Below are positions 23,701 to 33,402 of a stretch of 64,000 nt of DNA, in pieces (positions within the stretch are counted from its first letter, which is position 1; every line of letters begins with the position of its first letter). The translations under genes and the position numbers were made by a program. The notes beneath the pieces were generated by a model. The model was given only the letters and a program-made list of their open reading frames with translations, was not told where the DNA came from and did no database searches. The stretch spans positions 679,087 through 743,086 of the forward strand of contig VUYV01000328.1 in assembly GCA_008711295.1 (NCBI GenBank), read 5' to 3'. Origin of the DNA: Anarhynchus alexandrinus. Its lineage: Eukaryota; Chordata; Aves; Charadriiformes; Charadriidae.

Positions 23701-26609
23701 TGGTGCCCTTCTATGGACATCTTTGGAGCCTCCTAATGCCATAAGATCAATGTTTACAAAGAGAGTGGCCTAGAGCATAAAGGTAGGGATGCCGCGTCAG
23801 CATTTCTCAGGTTCCCAGAGAAACTGGGGAAGAAAGAGAGGGTCACAGGTGAAAACAAGGCCCTGGCGGCAAAGCTTCCTTTCCAGGGGGAGCGACAGCA
23901 AAGAGGGCTCTGAAAAACGTGGGAAGAGTGAACCTGCTGCAGTGATTAAAACAGGGCTGTGGCTCTCAAGAGGAACTTGTTCCCCGTAACCTTTGAGCCT
24001 CTCGGCCCTCCACATGCCATAAGCTTAAAAAAACCCTCCAACCCTGCAATGTTCCACAGTCTGCGGCCGTGTCTTTCCCTCGCCCGTTCTCCGGTCCAAG
24101 CTAACCTGATGTGGCTGTGTTAAGGTTGTTTACAAGCCAGAGCAGCTTCCAGTTGACCAGGTTTGCATGACGTTTATTTATAGAAAGCAGAAGAGCTGGG
24201 GAAGGAGTGATGAATATGTTTTCTCCCAAGGGGAGGGACTGTCCTGGTGGCTGCACAGCAACTGCAACGTCACCACAAGTGCGGTAACACAACACCTATT
24301 GGAACAAAGGTGATGTGGAGCGGAGAACATAGGGAAACAGAAGGAATCCGAGCACTTGGAGGGTTCCAGCAGACTCTATAAAGAGTAAATGAGTTAATCC
24401 ATTGTCACTGGGTCCTTCGAAGTTAAAAGCCAAACTGTTTCAAAGCTGGAAGCCAACAACTGATGGCAGCTTTTAAACAGCAGTGCTTTTTTTGTGGTTC
24501 TTGTTCTGCTCAGGGCAGAGAAGGCTTTGATTTGTCTGAGCCCGGTGTCTTGGGCTAGTCCTCAGCCAAGGAGGTCCAGGAGGAGCTCAGGCTCCTTGAG
24601 GTGGGGGGGAGGGAGGCAGAGAGACCTATGGACAGATGTGTGAGAAGGGACCTGTGGCTTTTTAAGAGGAAATTCTGTGGGATTTAAATCCGAAACTGAC
24701 AGCACTGCTCTGCTGCCCTTTAAGAGTAGGGACACATCAGCTCTCGTCTCCTACATCTGGTGGTACCCAGGAGCTCCAGAGCTTGCACTGAAGTTCGGTC
24801 AGTGCTCAGGCTCTCCGGCATCATCCTGCAGACATCCTCAGCCCCTCAAAAATAAAAAGGCAGCAGTTGCAGCTTTCAGTACAGGGCAGGTGGGGACTGT
24901 CCTCCTGTATACTGTTCCCTGCCGTCCTCTGAGGAGCAGGGCTGAGGAGAGACTCCCATGCTGTTCTCCATGCTGGGGATTCGTGTCTCAGCAGTGAGCT
25001 TTGTTTAGTAGGTTGGTACTTGTCTGGGAAGGCGTTGTGCAGAACGAGCTTGAGGTAGGTTGAGCCAGAGAGGAGGAGTGAGAATTGGACAGTCTTTAGC
25101 CCAGTGACCACCAGAGTGCTCCCTGAGAGGGGATTAATGTCAGCTGAACACTCTTCGAGGACTTATTAATGACTTTGTTATGCAGGTGTTGGATGTAAGG
25201 CTTGGATGGTTCTTGGACGAAGGCTATAATCCAGAATTAGGTCCTGTGAGGGCCCAGTTTGGGTAGTCCCAGCTCCAGGATGGCGTGTAGGAGTCCTGCG
25301 CTTCGGCTGCCAGGCCGTGCTGGCTCCTCTCCATTTGAAACATGCCGAGACAGCTGTTCTGAGTGACATGAGCGCACGCACATCTGCAGAAATACCCCAA
25401 ATGGGGTCACCTCCCCTGTATCAATCACGCTGGCCCTTGAGGTCCACCTTCATGAGGACTTAGCGGCTCTCGGGTGAGGAGTAGGACCTGCTGCGCTGCG
25501 GCTGGCAGAGGCCCCGCCATGGGGTGAGGTGACCGGGGAGCCCAGTGCTGTTGGCTGGGCTGTGGTCCACAGAGGGAGCCGTCCCATTTCTGGTTGTCCG
25601 GTGGCTTTGGGCTGACCTCTGCTGACAGAGCAGGCAAATGGCCGTGGCCGAAGCCGTGTGGAGTCTGGGGCTTTGCTTCTGCTGCCCTCCTTGTGCTAAA
25701 AGCTCAGTAGATACCTGCCCGGTATAGCCCTCGCCCAGGGCCTGCGCACCACCTCCCCGTTCCTGGCCTTCCTCCACCCCTTCTGTAATGCTCTGCTTTT
25801 CCATCAAACTTTTTCCTCAACGGCAGTAACACAAAGAGGTGGGGTGATCTCCGCAGGGAACGTTTCTGCGCAGCAGCCAGGCTGGCGGGGTCCTGCTCCT
25901 ACCTCTGACCGTTTCCCAGCAGGTAAGAACGGAGGAGCGAACACTCAGCTTTTGCCTCCTCTGACTTTCTCTGCATTTCCCCCCTCTCATTTCACTTTCG
26001 TTAAGTATTTCCCGCCCCCCCAAGCGCAGCTTTACTGTGAAGATCCTTGTTGAGCCGTGTATCTGGTGTGCGATCTCGGTTCTTTAACAGACTTTTCTTA
26101 AATACAAAAATACTTCAAGCCACACCTCCAGGGGCGCATGGGAATTTCATCTTTCACAAACACAAAACTTCTCTCTCTGTAGTTTCAGAGGGGAACTGGG
26201 AAAAGTGCTCTCTTGATGCCTCAGCCCAGATGCCTGCAGCCTCTCCGAAGGCTCTGCAGCCGCTTTCCGGAACCTTCCCGGGTCTGATGCGAGAGACTTG
26301 GGGGAAATGGCGCTGCTGGTGTGGCACCATGGGCACAGTGTGGGCATGGGTGTGAAAGCCCAAGGGAAGAGGACCGCTGGAAGAAAACAGGACCTCGTGG
26401 TACTTGGCACCTTGACAGGGGGCCACAGTGGCTCCTCAAAGTGTCCTCTGAAGATTTTCCCTCAAATGGTTGGGTCAGCAGCAGCAGATGAAACAGAAAT
26501 GCGGTGTGCCACCTCCCAGCCCCCTCCACCCCTGGAGGTACAGACAGAACAGTTCTCCCAATCCCCCCGGCTGCCCCTCTGCTAATTCTACAGGAAAGAG
26601 CCAGAGAAA
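20790..26609. other. intergenic between FEM1A and TICAM1 (convergent ends)
   Basis: No gene is supported here. The stretch is AT-rich in its left part (21.5-23.4 kb) and more mixed to the right. It may contain an extended FEM1A 3' UTR. No recognisable transposon or RNA gene was found by eye. Confidence 0.5.
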
Positions 26610-26629
26610 CACAAATAAATTAATTTAAA

Positions 26630-26635
26630 TTTATT
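26630..26635 (-). terminator. TICAM1: polyadenylation signal, TICAM1 (candidate)
   Basis: TTTATT on the + strand reads AATAAA on the gene strand, about 270 nt after the TICAM1 stop, giving a short 3' UTR. It is the first canonical signal after the coding region. Confidence 0.6.
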
Positions 26636-26907
26636 TATAAAACCTTCCGGTAGTTTCAGAAAATCAGGAAAAGAATTTTCTCATTTACTTGAAAATAAGC
26701 ACAAGGAAAAGAGTCTCAGGAGATTGCAACCTCTTTTGTCCAACAAAAAAGAAGGTAATTTTCTCCTGTGCTCCAAGAAAGTAGCACCTTTTAACCACAG
26801 CGAAACAAGAATAGTCCCAGTCCCAGCAGAATCACTATAATCTAGGGTTTGAAACCAAGTGTGAGCATCTGGCCTTGGCTGACCTGCTGCATCTCCAGTC
26901 AAGCTTT

Positions 26908-29094
26908 CTACCTGGTTTCTTTTTTGCTGTCCTGTGGACCTGGTGTGACAGTTTCTATCTGCATTATGTTGTTGTTCCCAAGCTGAACCATTTGAGCATT
27001 TTGAATGATGAGGTGCTGGACCCCTTGCGGACCTGGCATCACGTTGTAGTGGCCTGATGGGAGATGAGGTGTTTGGAAAGGAAGGGGACCCATCTGAGCA
27101 GGCATAGGGTGACCGGCGGGGGGTGGAGGGTATGTGGCAGGAGGGACAGCCGAAGCGGGGGGACACCACTGTCGGGGTGATTGCTCCAGCAGCTGCGGCC
27201 GTGGTGCTGATGGAGGTGCCTGTGGAAGGGAGCCAAGGTTCAGAGCAGCCAAGTTGTGCAGTGTTTGATACTGTTCCTGATACTGCTGTAGCTTCTTTCT
27301 CTGCATCCGGTCCCACGTGGCTTTCTTCTCACTGATCCTGCTGGTGGTAAAGGTGTTCTGCACTGTTCTGGAGAAGCCAGGAGAGTTCTCATCCAGGGGC
27401 ATGAGCCCGCGGAGCGTGCTGGGAATCTCACTCCGCTCCAGGGGGTTCTCCTTGGGTACAAAAGGGATGACTGAATCGCGCTTGGATGGTTTTAGGATGG
27501 ACTCCATCAGAGCAGTGTTTGTCTGAAACATACACAGGTTTCCTGGGAAGTTCTTGGTCAGTAGAAGGATGATGAAAGCAGAGTTCTCCATAGCATCCTG
27601 GAAGCAAGTGAGGTGGCTGCGTCCAGCAATGAAGAAGTCCTCACAGAGCGTGGCACCATTGGGAACCCCCATCTTCTCCAGCAGGTTCTTGACCCGATGG
27701 GCAACAGTCTCATCTTCACTAGCGTGCAGGACAACAAAGGTGAAGAACTTTACCTCTCCACCATCTGGCTCTGATGCGGGCACTGCTTCTACAGTTTGGA
27801 GAGAAGGAGGCCAGACTGGAGAGGGGGATGAGGGGAGGGGAGGGGGATATGATAAGTTGGAAGCAGCTCCCGGAAAATGAGGGGGAAGGGTTGAGGAGAA
27901 GGAATAGCTAGGAGGAGGAGGAAGGGGACAGGCTGAAATGGAAGCAGATGCAGAGGTAGAAGAAATGCCTGCTGGAACATAGGAGTCCTCCCTGGACCTT
28001 TGGGCAGAACCAGTATCCCCTGTAGCTCTTGAGTCAGGAAGACCTGTAGATAATTGCTTTTCGTCTTGCTTTTTGGCTGTGCTTTCTTTCGGCACGTGAG
28101 GTGCTGCCACTGTGCTGGAAACATCACTACATTGGACAGGTTGGTTCAGAGCACCCAGTGTGGGCGGCTGCGTTTCGGGAATAGGGAGAGTTGGATGACA
28201 TGAACTGAGCGGTGGAACCTTCTCCACCTGCGGGACTTGGGCACCTGTGTCCTGCCAGGGATGGGAATTGGTTCTGCTGGCCCAGCTTGTTTCCTGCGGG
28301 CCGTGGCTCTGTCCGCCCCCGTCGGGCTGTCCAGCACCGCTGGTGCTCCCTTCGCTCAGCCGGCTGGGCTGGGGGACGCGCTGATGGGAAGAAGGCTGGG
28401 TGTGAAAAACAACCGTTGGCGATGCGCTGATCTCAAAGCGACTGGGGAAAGAGGGACTCCCGGTGGAGCGCAGGGTCTGTGGGCCTGAAAGGTCCGAGTT
28501 GTCTTCAATCTGCACTGGGGAACTTCTCACCACGCAGTTTGGGCTGGGCACCTGGAGAAATCCAACGCCCGCATCAGACCTCAGCGTCTGAAATTTGTCA
28601 CCTGGGCCCGTGTTGACAGCAGAGCTGTGGTTTTCCTGGTCCTCCGGTGGGATGCTGTTGAGCGTGTCCCCCTGAGTTTCCTTGCTGGCGTTGCAGGCTT
28701 TGGTGGTGGCCCGGCAGGCTTTGTCCATGGCCTCGTGACTGCACAGTTTTTCCTTTGCCAAGATGGAGTAGATCTGTGCCAGAAGCGCCATGGCACCCGC
28801 ATCCAGCTGGGGGGGCTGCAAATCGCCCCTGTCTTCCTGCGCTCCTGCAGCGCCCAGTTTGGTCCAGTGGACGTACTGGGCTGCCCGGTTATCTCCCAAG
28901 GCATCCAAACAGATTCTTGCATCCCCTTCTCGCCCCAGGATAAGCAGGATCATGGCTTGCAGTAATTTGCTGCTGGGCCCAAAGATCAAGTGCTTCAGTT
29001 TATGTTTGAGGCTGAGGAGTTTATCTTGTGGGATCTGGGATAGAATATTAAAAACGTCCTCAAAGCTGGGCTGGAGCTCGGCGCTCTGTGCCAT
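26908..29094 (-). CDS. TICAM1: TICAM1 (TRIF), TLR3 adaptor
   Basis: One coding exon, 728 aa, close to the family length (human 712). TRIF is the cytosolic adaptor that links TLR3 to TBK1-IRF3 interferon induction and, through its RHIM, to RIPK1/RIPK3. Visible in order: a helical N-terminal domain (about 1-155); a long Ser/Pro-rich linker (about 156-445); a TIR domain (about 448-600, with VKFFTFVVLHASEDE and SAFIILLLTKNF); a Pro-rich stretch (about 625-680); and a C-terminal RHIM (about 690-715) with the core VQLG at 703-706. In the linker RFEIS (219-223) resembles the pLxIS phosphorylation motif used to recruit IRF3, with Phe in place of Leu. PPEDQE (149-154) fits a TRAF6-type PxExx(acidic) pattern, a weak motif. 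The position that I align to the human BB-loop proline (P434) is Ala490. The gene is tail-to-tail with FEM1A. Family identity is secure; the motif comparisons are from memory of the human protein. Confidence 0.95.
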   Translation of the reverse strand: MAQSAELQPSFEDVFNILSQIPQDKLLSLKHKLKHLIFGPSSKLLQAMILLILGREGDARICLDALGDNRAAQYVHWTKLGAAGAQEDRGDLQPPQLDAGAMALLAQIYSILAKEKLCSHEAMDKACRATTKACNASKETQGDTLNSIPPEDQENHSSAVNTGPGDKFQTLRSDAGVGFLQVPSPNCVVRSSPVQIEDNSDLSGPQTLRSTGSPSFPSRFEISASPTVVFHTQPSSHQRVPQPSRLSEGSTSGAGQPDGGGQSHGPQETSWASRTNSHPWQDTGAQVPQVEKVPPLSSCHPTLPIPETQPPTLGALNQPVQCSDVSSTVAAPHVPKESTAKKQDEKQLSTGLPDSRATGDTGSAQRSREDSYVPAGISSTSASASISACPLPPPPSYSFSSTLPPHFPGAASNLSYPPPLPSSPSPVWPPSLQTVEAVPASEPDGGEVKFFTFVVLHASEDETVAHRVKNLLEKMGVPNGATLCEDFFIAGRSHLTCFQDAMENSAFIILLLTKNFPGNLCMFQTNTALMESILKPSKRDSVIPFVPKENPLERSEIPSTLRGLMPLDENSPGFSRTVQNTFTTSRISEKKATWDRMQRKKLQQYQEQYQTLHNLAALNLGSLPQAPPSAPRPQLLEQSPRQWCPPASAVPPATYPPPPAGHPMPAQMGPLPFQTPHLPSGHYNVMPGPQGVQHLIIQNAQMVQLGNNNIMQIETVTPGPQDSKKETR

Positions 29095-30300
29095 CTCATC
29101 AGCTGGTGGCCCAGACGATGGACTGGAGCAGCGTGGATGGAAAAAGCATATTCCAGCACTCGGAGCGGAGGTGCGTTCCCCTGCGGTGCTGTGCGATGCC
29201 TTGGTCGTGCTTCACGTACCGCACAAGCGATGGCTCTTTGCTGCTGAGGGGCTCACCTCAGAACCGGGATATCTCCGTCCCGAGGAACCGGCCAGATGGA
29301 CCTGCGAGAAGAACACAGGACAACGGTCAGAACTAGTGCTGTGGGAAGCCGGGGGGTCCTCGCAAGGTTTGCCGAGCTCCCACACTCTCCCTCGCAGCTC
29401 TCGAGTATTTTTGCATCTGTTCGGTGCTGGCGGCTCTGCCAGTGCTCCGCGCATTATTCCAACTCTTGCTAAGTGACGATCAAGTTCTTTGCATTCATTT
29501 CACATTCGTTACAACCCGAATGGCTGAACTAATAATGTATTTAGGTAAATTCAAGTGTTGGTCTCCTCCAGGCGGTTGGTTCCAGGTGCCTCGCAGGCTC
29601 CTTGTGATGGGCGGTGGAGGAGTAAAGTGCGCTCGGAGGACGGGCGGGTGAATAACCCACCGGCACCCTCTGTCAGGCTGCCTCACGTAATCGTGGACGT
29701 TATATCTGCGTCCACATGTAATCCCTGAGCCCTGCCAAACCCTCGCACTCACCTGCGGCCTCTGACCAGGGTGAAATTAAACAGCAGAAGGTGTCCGGAG
29801 CAGAGGAGCGGGTTCCTGGTGGGGCACGGTTCGCAGGCACTGACAGCCCCGTGGAAAAGCCTCCCCTATTTAAAGGCAGCACCGGCGAATGCCCAAAATA
29901 GCTCACAACCGGGGAAAGTTTATAATTTCAAATTGCTTTTTTTTTCTATTTCATGAAAATCCTCCAATTGCCCAATGGAGGAGCTGAGGCTGAACCGGAG
30001 GAAGTCTCCGGCTCTCGCCACGAAACCGCCGGCGCGGTGAAAGGGCAGGAGGGCGGGGGGGGGGCACCGAGCCCGACCCCGCTCCCCGCCGCCCTTCCGC
30101 CCTCTGACTCACCGCGGCGCCCCGGGGCCGCTGCCCCGTTCCTCCGCCCGCCCTCGGCGGGACGGGCTCAGCCTACCTCCGGCCGGTCCTGCGCCGGGGG
30201 TCCCCGCGGGAGGGCTCGGTGCGGCGGGGCCGGCTCGTCCCGCCGCCCGGGCCTTGGTGGCGGGGGGGGGGGGGATCNCCCGGTACGTGGCCGCCGGTGG
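29095..30300 (-). promoter_or_regulatory. TICAM1: TICAM1 5' leader, probable 5' UTR intron and promoter
   Basis: On the gene strand a good 3' splice site (ttgtcctgtgttcttctcgcag) ends at 29302, so the coding exon probably begins at 29301. A matching donor GGAG|GTAGGC has its last exon base at 30177, inside CpG-rich sequence. This suggests a noncoding first exon at about 30177-30290 and an intron of 875 nt. No TATA box is evident. The region also contains a single N (30278) beside a G homopolymer. The exon model is inferred from splice signals only. Confidence 0.45.
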
Positions 30301-30335
30301 GAAGAGGGCAGCGCAGCAGAGTGCTACCCCCGAGC

Positions 30336-30501
30336 CTGGTGGCTGCAGGTACCTGGTGGCTGCAGGGACCTGGTGGGTGTAGGGACCCGGTGGGTGTAGG
30401 GTCCTGGTGGCTGCAGGAACCCGGTGGGTGTAGGGACCCGGTGGGTGTAGGGTCCTGGTGGCTGCAGGGACCCGGTGGGTGTAGGGACCCGGTGGGTGTC
30501 C
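30336..30501 (+). repeat. 17-bp GC-rich minisatellite (about 10 units)
   Basis: Ten tandem units of 17 bp, the last partial, start at 30336. Unit types alternate between CCGGTGGGTGTAGGGAC and CTGGTGGCTGCAGGGAC with few differences. From the fourth unit on they form a higher-order period of three units (51 bp). Because 51 is divisible by three, all frames stay open for some distance, but there is no sign of coding. It lies about 160 bp upstream of the probable TICAM1 first-exon donor. Confidence 0.9.
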
Positions 30502-30757
30502 TCCACCTGAGCCGAGCTGGGAACCCACGTTTCCCTCTAGTGAGAAACTGTTGGCATTACTGCTGTTAAGTGTCAGTCTTGGTACGAGCTGGAAACGTAA
30601 GGATTCAGGCAGAGGTGGGGAGTGAGGGTAGCAGGAGCCATATAGATGGAGCTGAACCTCAGGAGTACAGGCAGCAGTCTTAGGGACAAAATAGTGGAGA
30701 TACTTTTCTGTTTAAGGCTGAGGCAGAACACAGGACCTGGTAAAAGCTTTCATTTTA

Positions 30758-31262
30758 GAATCATAGAATGGTTTAGGTTGCAAGGGACCAGAATCACAGA
30801 ATCTCCTAGATTGGAAAAGACCTGTGAGATCATCTAGTCCAATCATTAACCTAACACTGCCAAGCCCACCACTAAACCATGTCCCTGAGCACTATATCTA
30901 TACAACCCTTAAATACCTCCAGGGATGGGGACTCCACCACTGCCCTGGGTAATGTGTTCCAGTGCCCGATGACCCTTTCAGGAAGGAAATTCTTCCTAAT
31001 ATCCAATCTAAACTCCCCTTGGCACAACCTGAAGCCATTTCCTCTTGTTCTATCACCTGTTACTTGGCAGAACAGGTCAACTTCCACCTCTCTGCAACCT
31101 CCTTTCAGATAGTTGTAGAGGGACCTTGAAGATCATCCAGTCCCACCCCCTGCCCTGGGCAGGGGCACCTCCCACCAGCCTAGGTTACTCCAAGCAGCAT
31201 CCAACTTGGCCTTGAACACCTCCAGGGATGGGGCAGCCACAGCTTCTCTGGGCAACCTATTT
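30758..31262 (-). mobile_element. CR1 LINE 3' fragment, split by a younger CR1
   Basis: An antisense CR1 begins with its 3' end (AGAATCATAGAATGGTTTAG) at 30758-30789, is interrupted, and resumes at 31119 with GGGACCTTGAAGATCATCCAG and continues to GGGCAACCT near 31259. It is 5'-truncated, as most CR1 copies are, and contains no intact reading frame. Confidence 0.85.
30790..31118 (-). mobile_element. CR1 LINE 3' fragment nested in another CR1
   Basis: A second antisense CR1 (AGAATCACAGAATCTCCTAG... to ...CCTTTCAGATAGTTGTAG) lies inside the first. The interrupted element has AGGGACC on both sides (30783-30789 and 31119-31125), as expected from a 7-bp target duplication. The insert is a truncated 3' end; short open frames in it are remnants. 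Confidence 0.8.
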
Positions 31263-31267
31263 TTTAT

Positions 31268-31773
31268 TCCTCCACCTTGAGTACTGTGTTCAATTTTGGG
31301 CACCACAGTAGAAGAAGGACATTGAGGTGCTGGAGAGGGTCCACAGAACAGCAACAAAGCTGGTGAAGGGTCTTGAGAATAAGTCTTATGAGGAGCAGCT
31401 GAGGGACTTGGGGCTGTTTAGTCTGAAGAAAAGGACGCTGAGGGGAGAATATCACTCTCTACAACTACCTGAAAGGAGAGTGTAGAGAGGTGAGCATTGA
31501 TATCTTCTCACAAGACAAGAGGACAAGAAGAAATGGCATCAAGTTGCACCAGGGGAGGTTTAGGTTAGACATTAGGAAAAACTTCTACACTGAAAGGGTT
31601 ATCAAAGACTGGAAGAGGCTGCCTAGGGAAGTGGTTGAATCTCCATCCTTGGACGTGTTTAAGAGCCATCTAGATATTGCTCAGGGACATGGTTTAGAAG
31701 TGGGATGAGTAGAGTTACATAATGGTTGGGCTTGATGATATTAAAGGTATCTTCCAGCCATAATTCTATGATC
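31268..31773 (+). mobile_element. CR1 LINE 3' fragment, sense
   Basis: Sense-orientation CR1 runs from GAGTACTGTGTTCAATTTTGGG through GAGGAGCAGCTGAGGGACTTGG and ACAACTACCTGAAAGGAG to the terminal ATTCTATGATC near 31773. It abuts the antisense copies, making an inverted CR1 arrangement. Only the end of ORF2 and the 3' UTR region are represented, with frame breaks. Confidence 0.85.
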
Positions 31774-31902
31774 AGGGAACATGCCAGTTGCCCAGAGAAG
31801 TGCTTTGTTAAACACAAGCTCCTTCCCAACTCAGGCTAAGGGGAGAACATAGCTGCAGCTAAAGATACACACAGGAGACAGGTATTTGAATGGAAGTCAT
31901 GC

Positions 31903-31908
31903 TTTATT
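31903..31908 (-). terminator. PLIN3: polyadenylation signal, PLIN3 (candidate)
   Basis: TTTATT on the + strand reads AATAAA on the gene strand (AGAATAAAGCATGAC), about 930 nt after the stop codon. It defines a 3' UTR of roughly 950 nt that ends just before the CR1 cluster. Confidence 0.6.
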
Positions 31909-32835
31909 CTGAAGTCTGCTTGCCATTATTCCAGCCCTAGCACAGGGACCATGCCAGCACATAAATTACCAAAATAAGTTACATTAGGAATGATTACAAA
32001 GCATTGTTTGCTGGGAAAATAACCAGCGCTTATCTCCCCTATTTTAATAACAGGATATCCTATTACCATGGCAGAGTAACTCCAGGCGAAAGCTGCCTCA
32101 TTCACCAGCTTCTTAATGGCTGCAAAAGGCATCATGCGTGGAGTTACTCACACGCACAGATGATCCCTGAAGTCATTAATATGACTAAAAGATAATCCCA
32201 CTGCAAATTGGCATGCTTAAAAGAAAAATCCCACCTTGCTAAGTGTTTCTCTATGAAAGAAAAAGTGTTTGGCCGATCCATAGAGAGAAGTCTCTTTCTG
32301 AGAAAGAGTCCCTTGCCCCCAGCTGTTCCCGGTGTGCTGCAGGGGGGGCCGCGCCGGAAGCACAATAGGCAGAAAGGAAGTTGGGTCTGTAACATGTATT
32401 TTTAAACTTGCAGAAGGAGGGAAACTGTATCAAAGGTCAAGCGCATCATCCTCTCGAGATCTCTGCAGCTTGGATGAATTAAAAACAAATCCAACATTAA
32501 AAATAAGTTGAGACCACTTCTCTCCCACAACTTGTCTCACCAAGAATTAACCATTCACATATACAGCTGGGCTGACTTAAAAAGCTGAAGTACAGGTCCC
32601 CACCTTCCCTCTCAGTGCAGCAGGATGATTTTAAAAAAAAAAAGTAGTAAATCAAGATACAGAATCACCCCACCTTGGTTATCAAGTCTCCTTGCAAACT
32701 ACATCTTACTGTAAACTCAGCCTGGGACAGGGAGAGAGCAGGAGGCGCTCTTGGCACAACTGACAGTTGGACACATGATTAGAAGATAAAATGCTGTTCT
32801 AGCCAGGAAGCCTTGGCCAGAAGAGCTGGAATTTC

Positions 32836-33402
32836 TCAGAGATCTTCCTCTGGTGCATTAGCTTTTATCTCCTTTGCAGCCAGTGCCACCTCTGTGTCTT
32901 TCTCTGCCTTCTCTTCCAGCTTCTCTAGCACTTCACACCCTTCCCCTGGGATCCTGTTTGCTCCCTTTGGTTCTTCAGGTGTCTTAGCCACCTCCTTTGA
33001 TGATGTAGCCTTTTCCAACACAGGTGATTTTATATCAATCACTGCATCTTTCTTCTTCTTCTTCTGCTTCCTGCCATCCTGTGACACTTTAGCTATCGCC
33101 CTGAAGGGACCCACAAGCCAGTTTAGAGGAGTGTTGTGAGTTACATACTCAAACAGGTCATCCAGGGACCTTCGGGCTTCTGCCACGCAGTCCTGGCTCT
33201 GGGTCAGGGTGGAGCTGGAGAGGTCCTGAAAAGACATAGCATTGGAAAAAGATCTATGGAGCTTGTGGATATTTCGAGTGGCCTGATGTACAGCTTCCTG
33301 GATGTTGCTGGGGAGGCCGTGGATGCTGGCTTTCAGATTCTCATAAACAGGTTGTAGCTGCTGGGTGATGATACGCAGCATAGCTAGAGTCCGTGACTCT
33401 AC
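32836..33402 (-). CDS. PLIN3: PLIN3 coding exon 7 (last)
   Basis: Starts after ttcccagcag and codes residues 534-721 ([17 protein letters not shown]...) up to the stop. It holds the end of the helical bundle, the conserved hydrophobic [13 protein letters not shown] segment, and a Lys/Glu-rich tail not present in human PLIN3. The intron before it is only 91 nt. Confidence 0.9.
   Translation of the reverse strand, partial: VESRTLAMLRIITQQLQPVYENLKASIHGLPSNIQEAVHQATRNIHKLHRSFSNAMSFQDLSSSTLTQSQDCVAEARRSLDDLFEYVTHNTPLNWLVGPFRAIAKVSQDGRKQKKKKKDAVIDIKSPVLEKATSSKEVAKTPEEPKGANRIPGEGCEVLEKLEEKAEKDTEVALAAKEIKANAPEEDL

Noticed and set aside
28790..29476. 228-codon + strand frame antisense to TICAM1
   Set aside because: It is a shadow of the TICAM1 coding exon with no own signals.
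30336..30501. CRISPR-like array
   Set aside because: Units are contiguous without unique spacers, and the genome is a vertebrate's; it is a minisatellite.
30219..30569. Protein with Trp/Gly/Cys repeats over the minisatellite
   Set aside because: The 51-bp period keeps a frame open by arithmetic; no conserved start, spans an N.
31490..31708. Small protein gene at 31.5 kb
   Set aside because: The frame ([20 protein letters not shown]) is the translated 3' part of a CR1 element.
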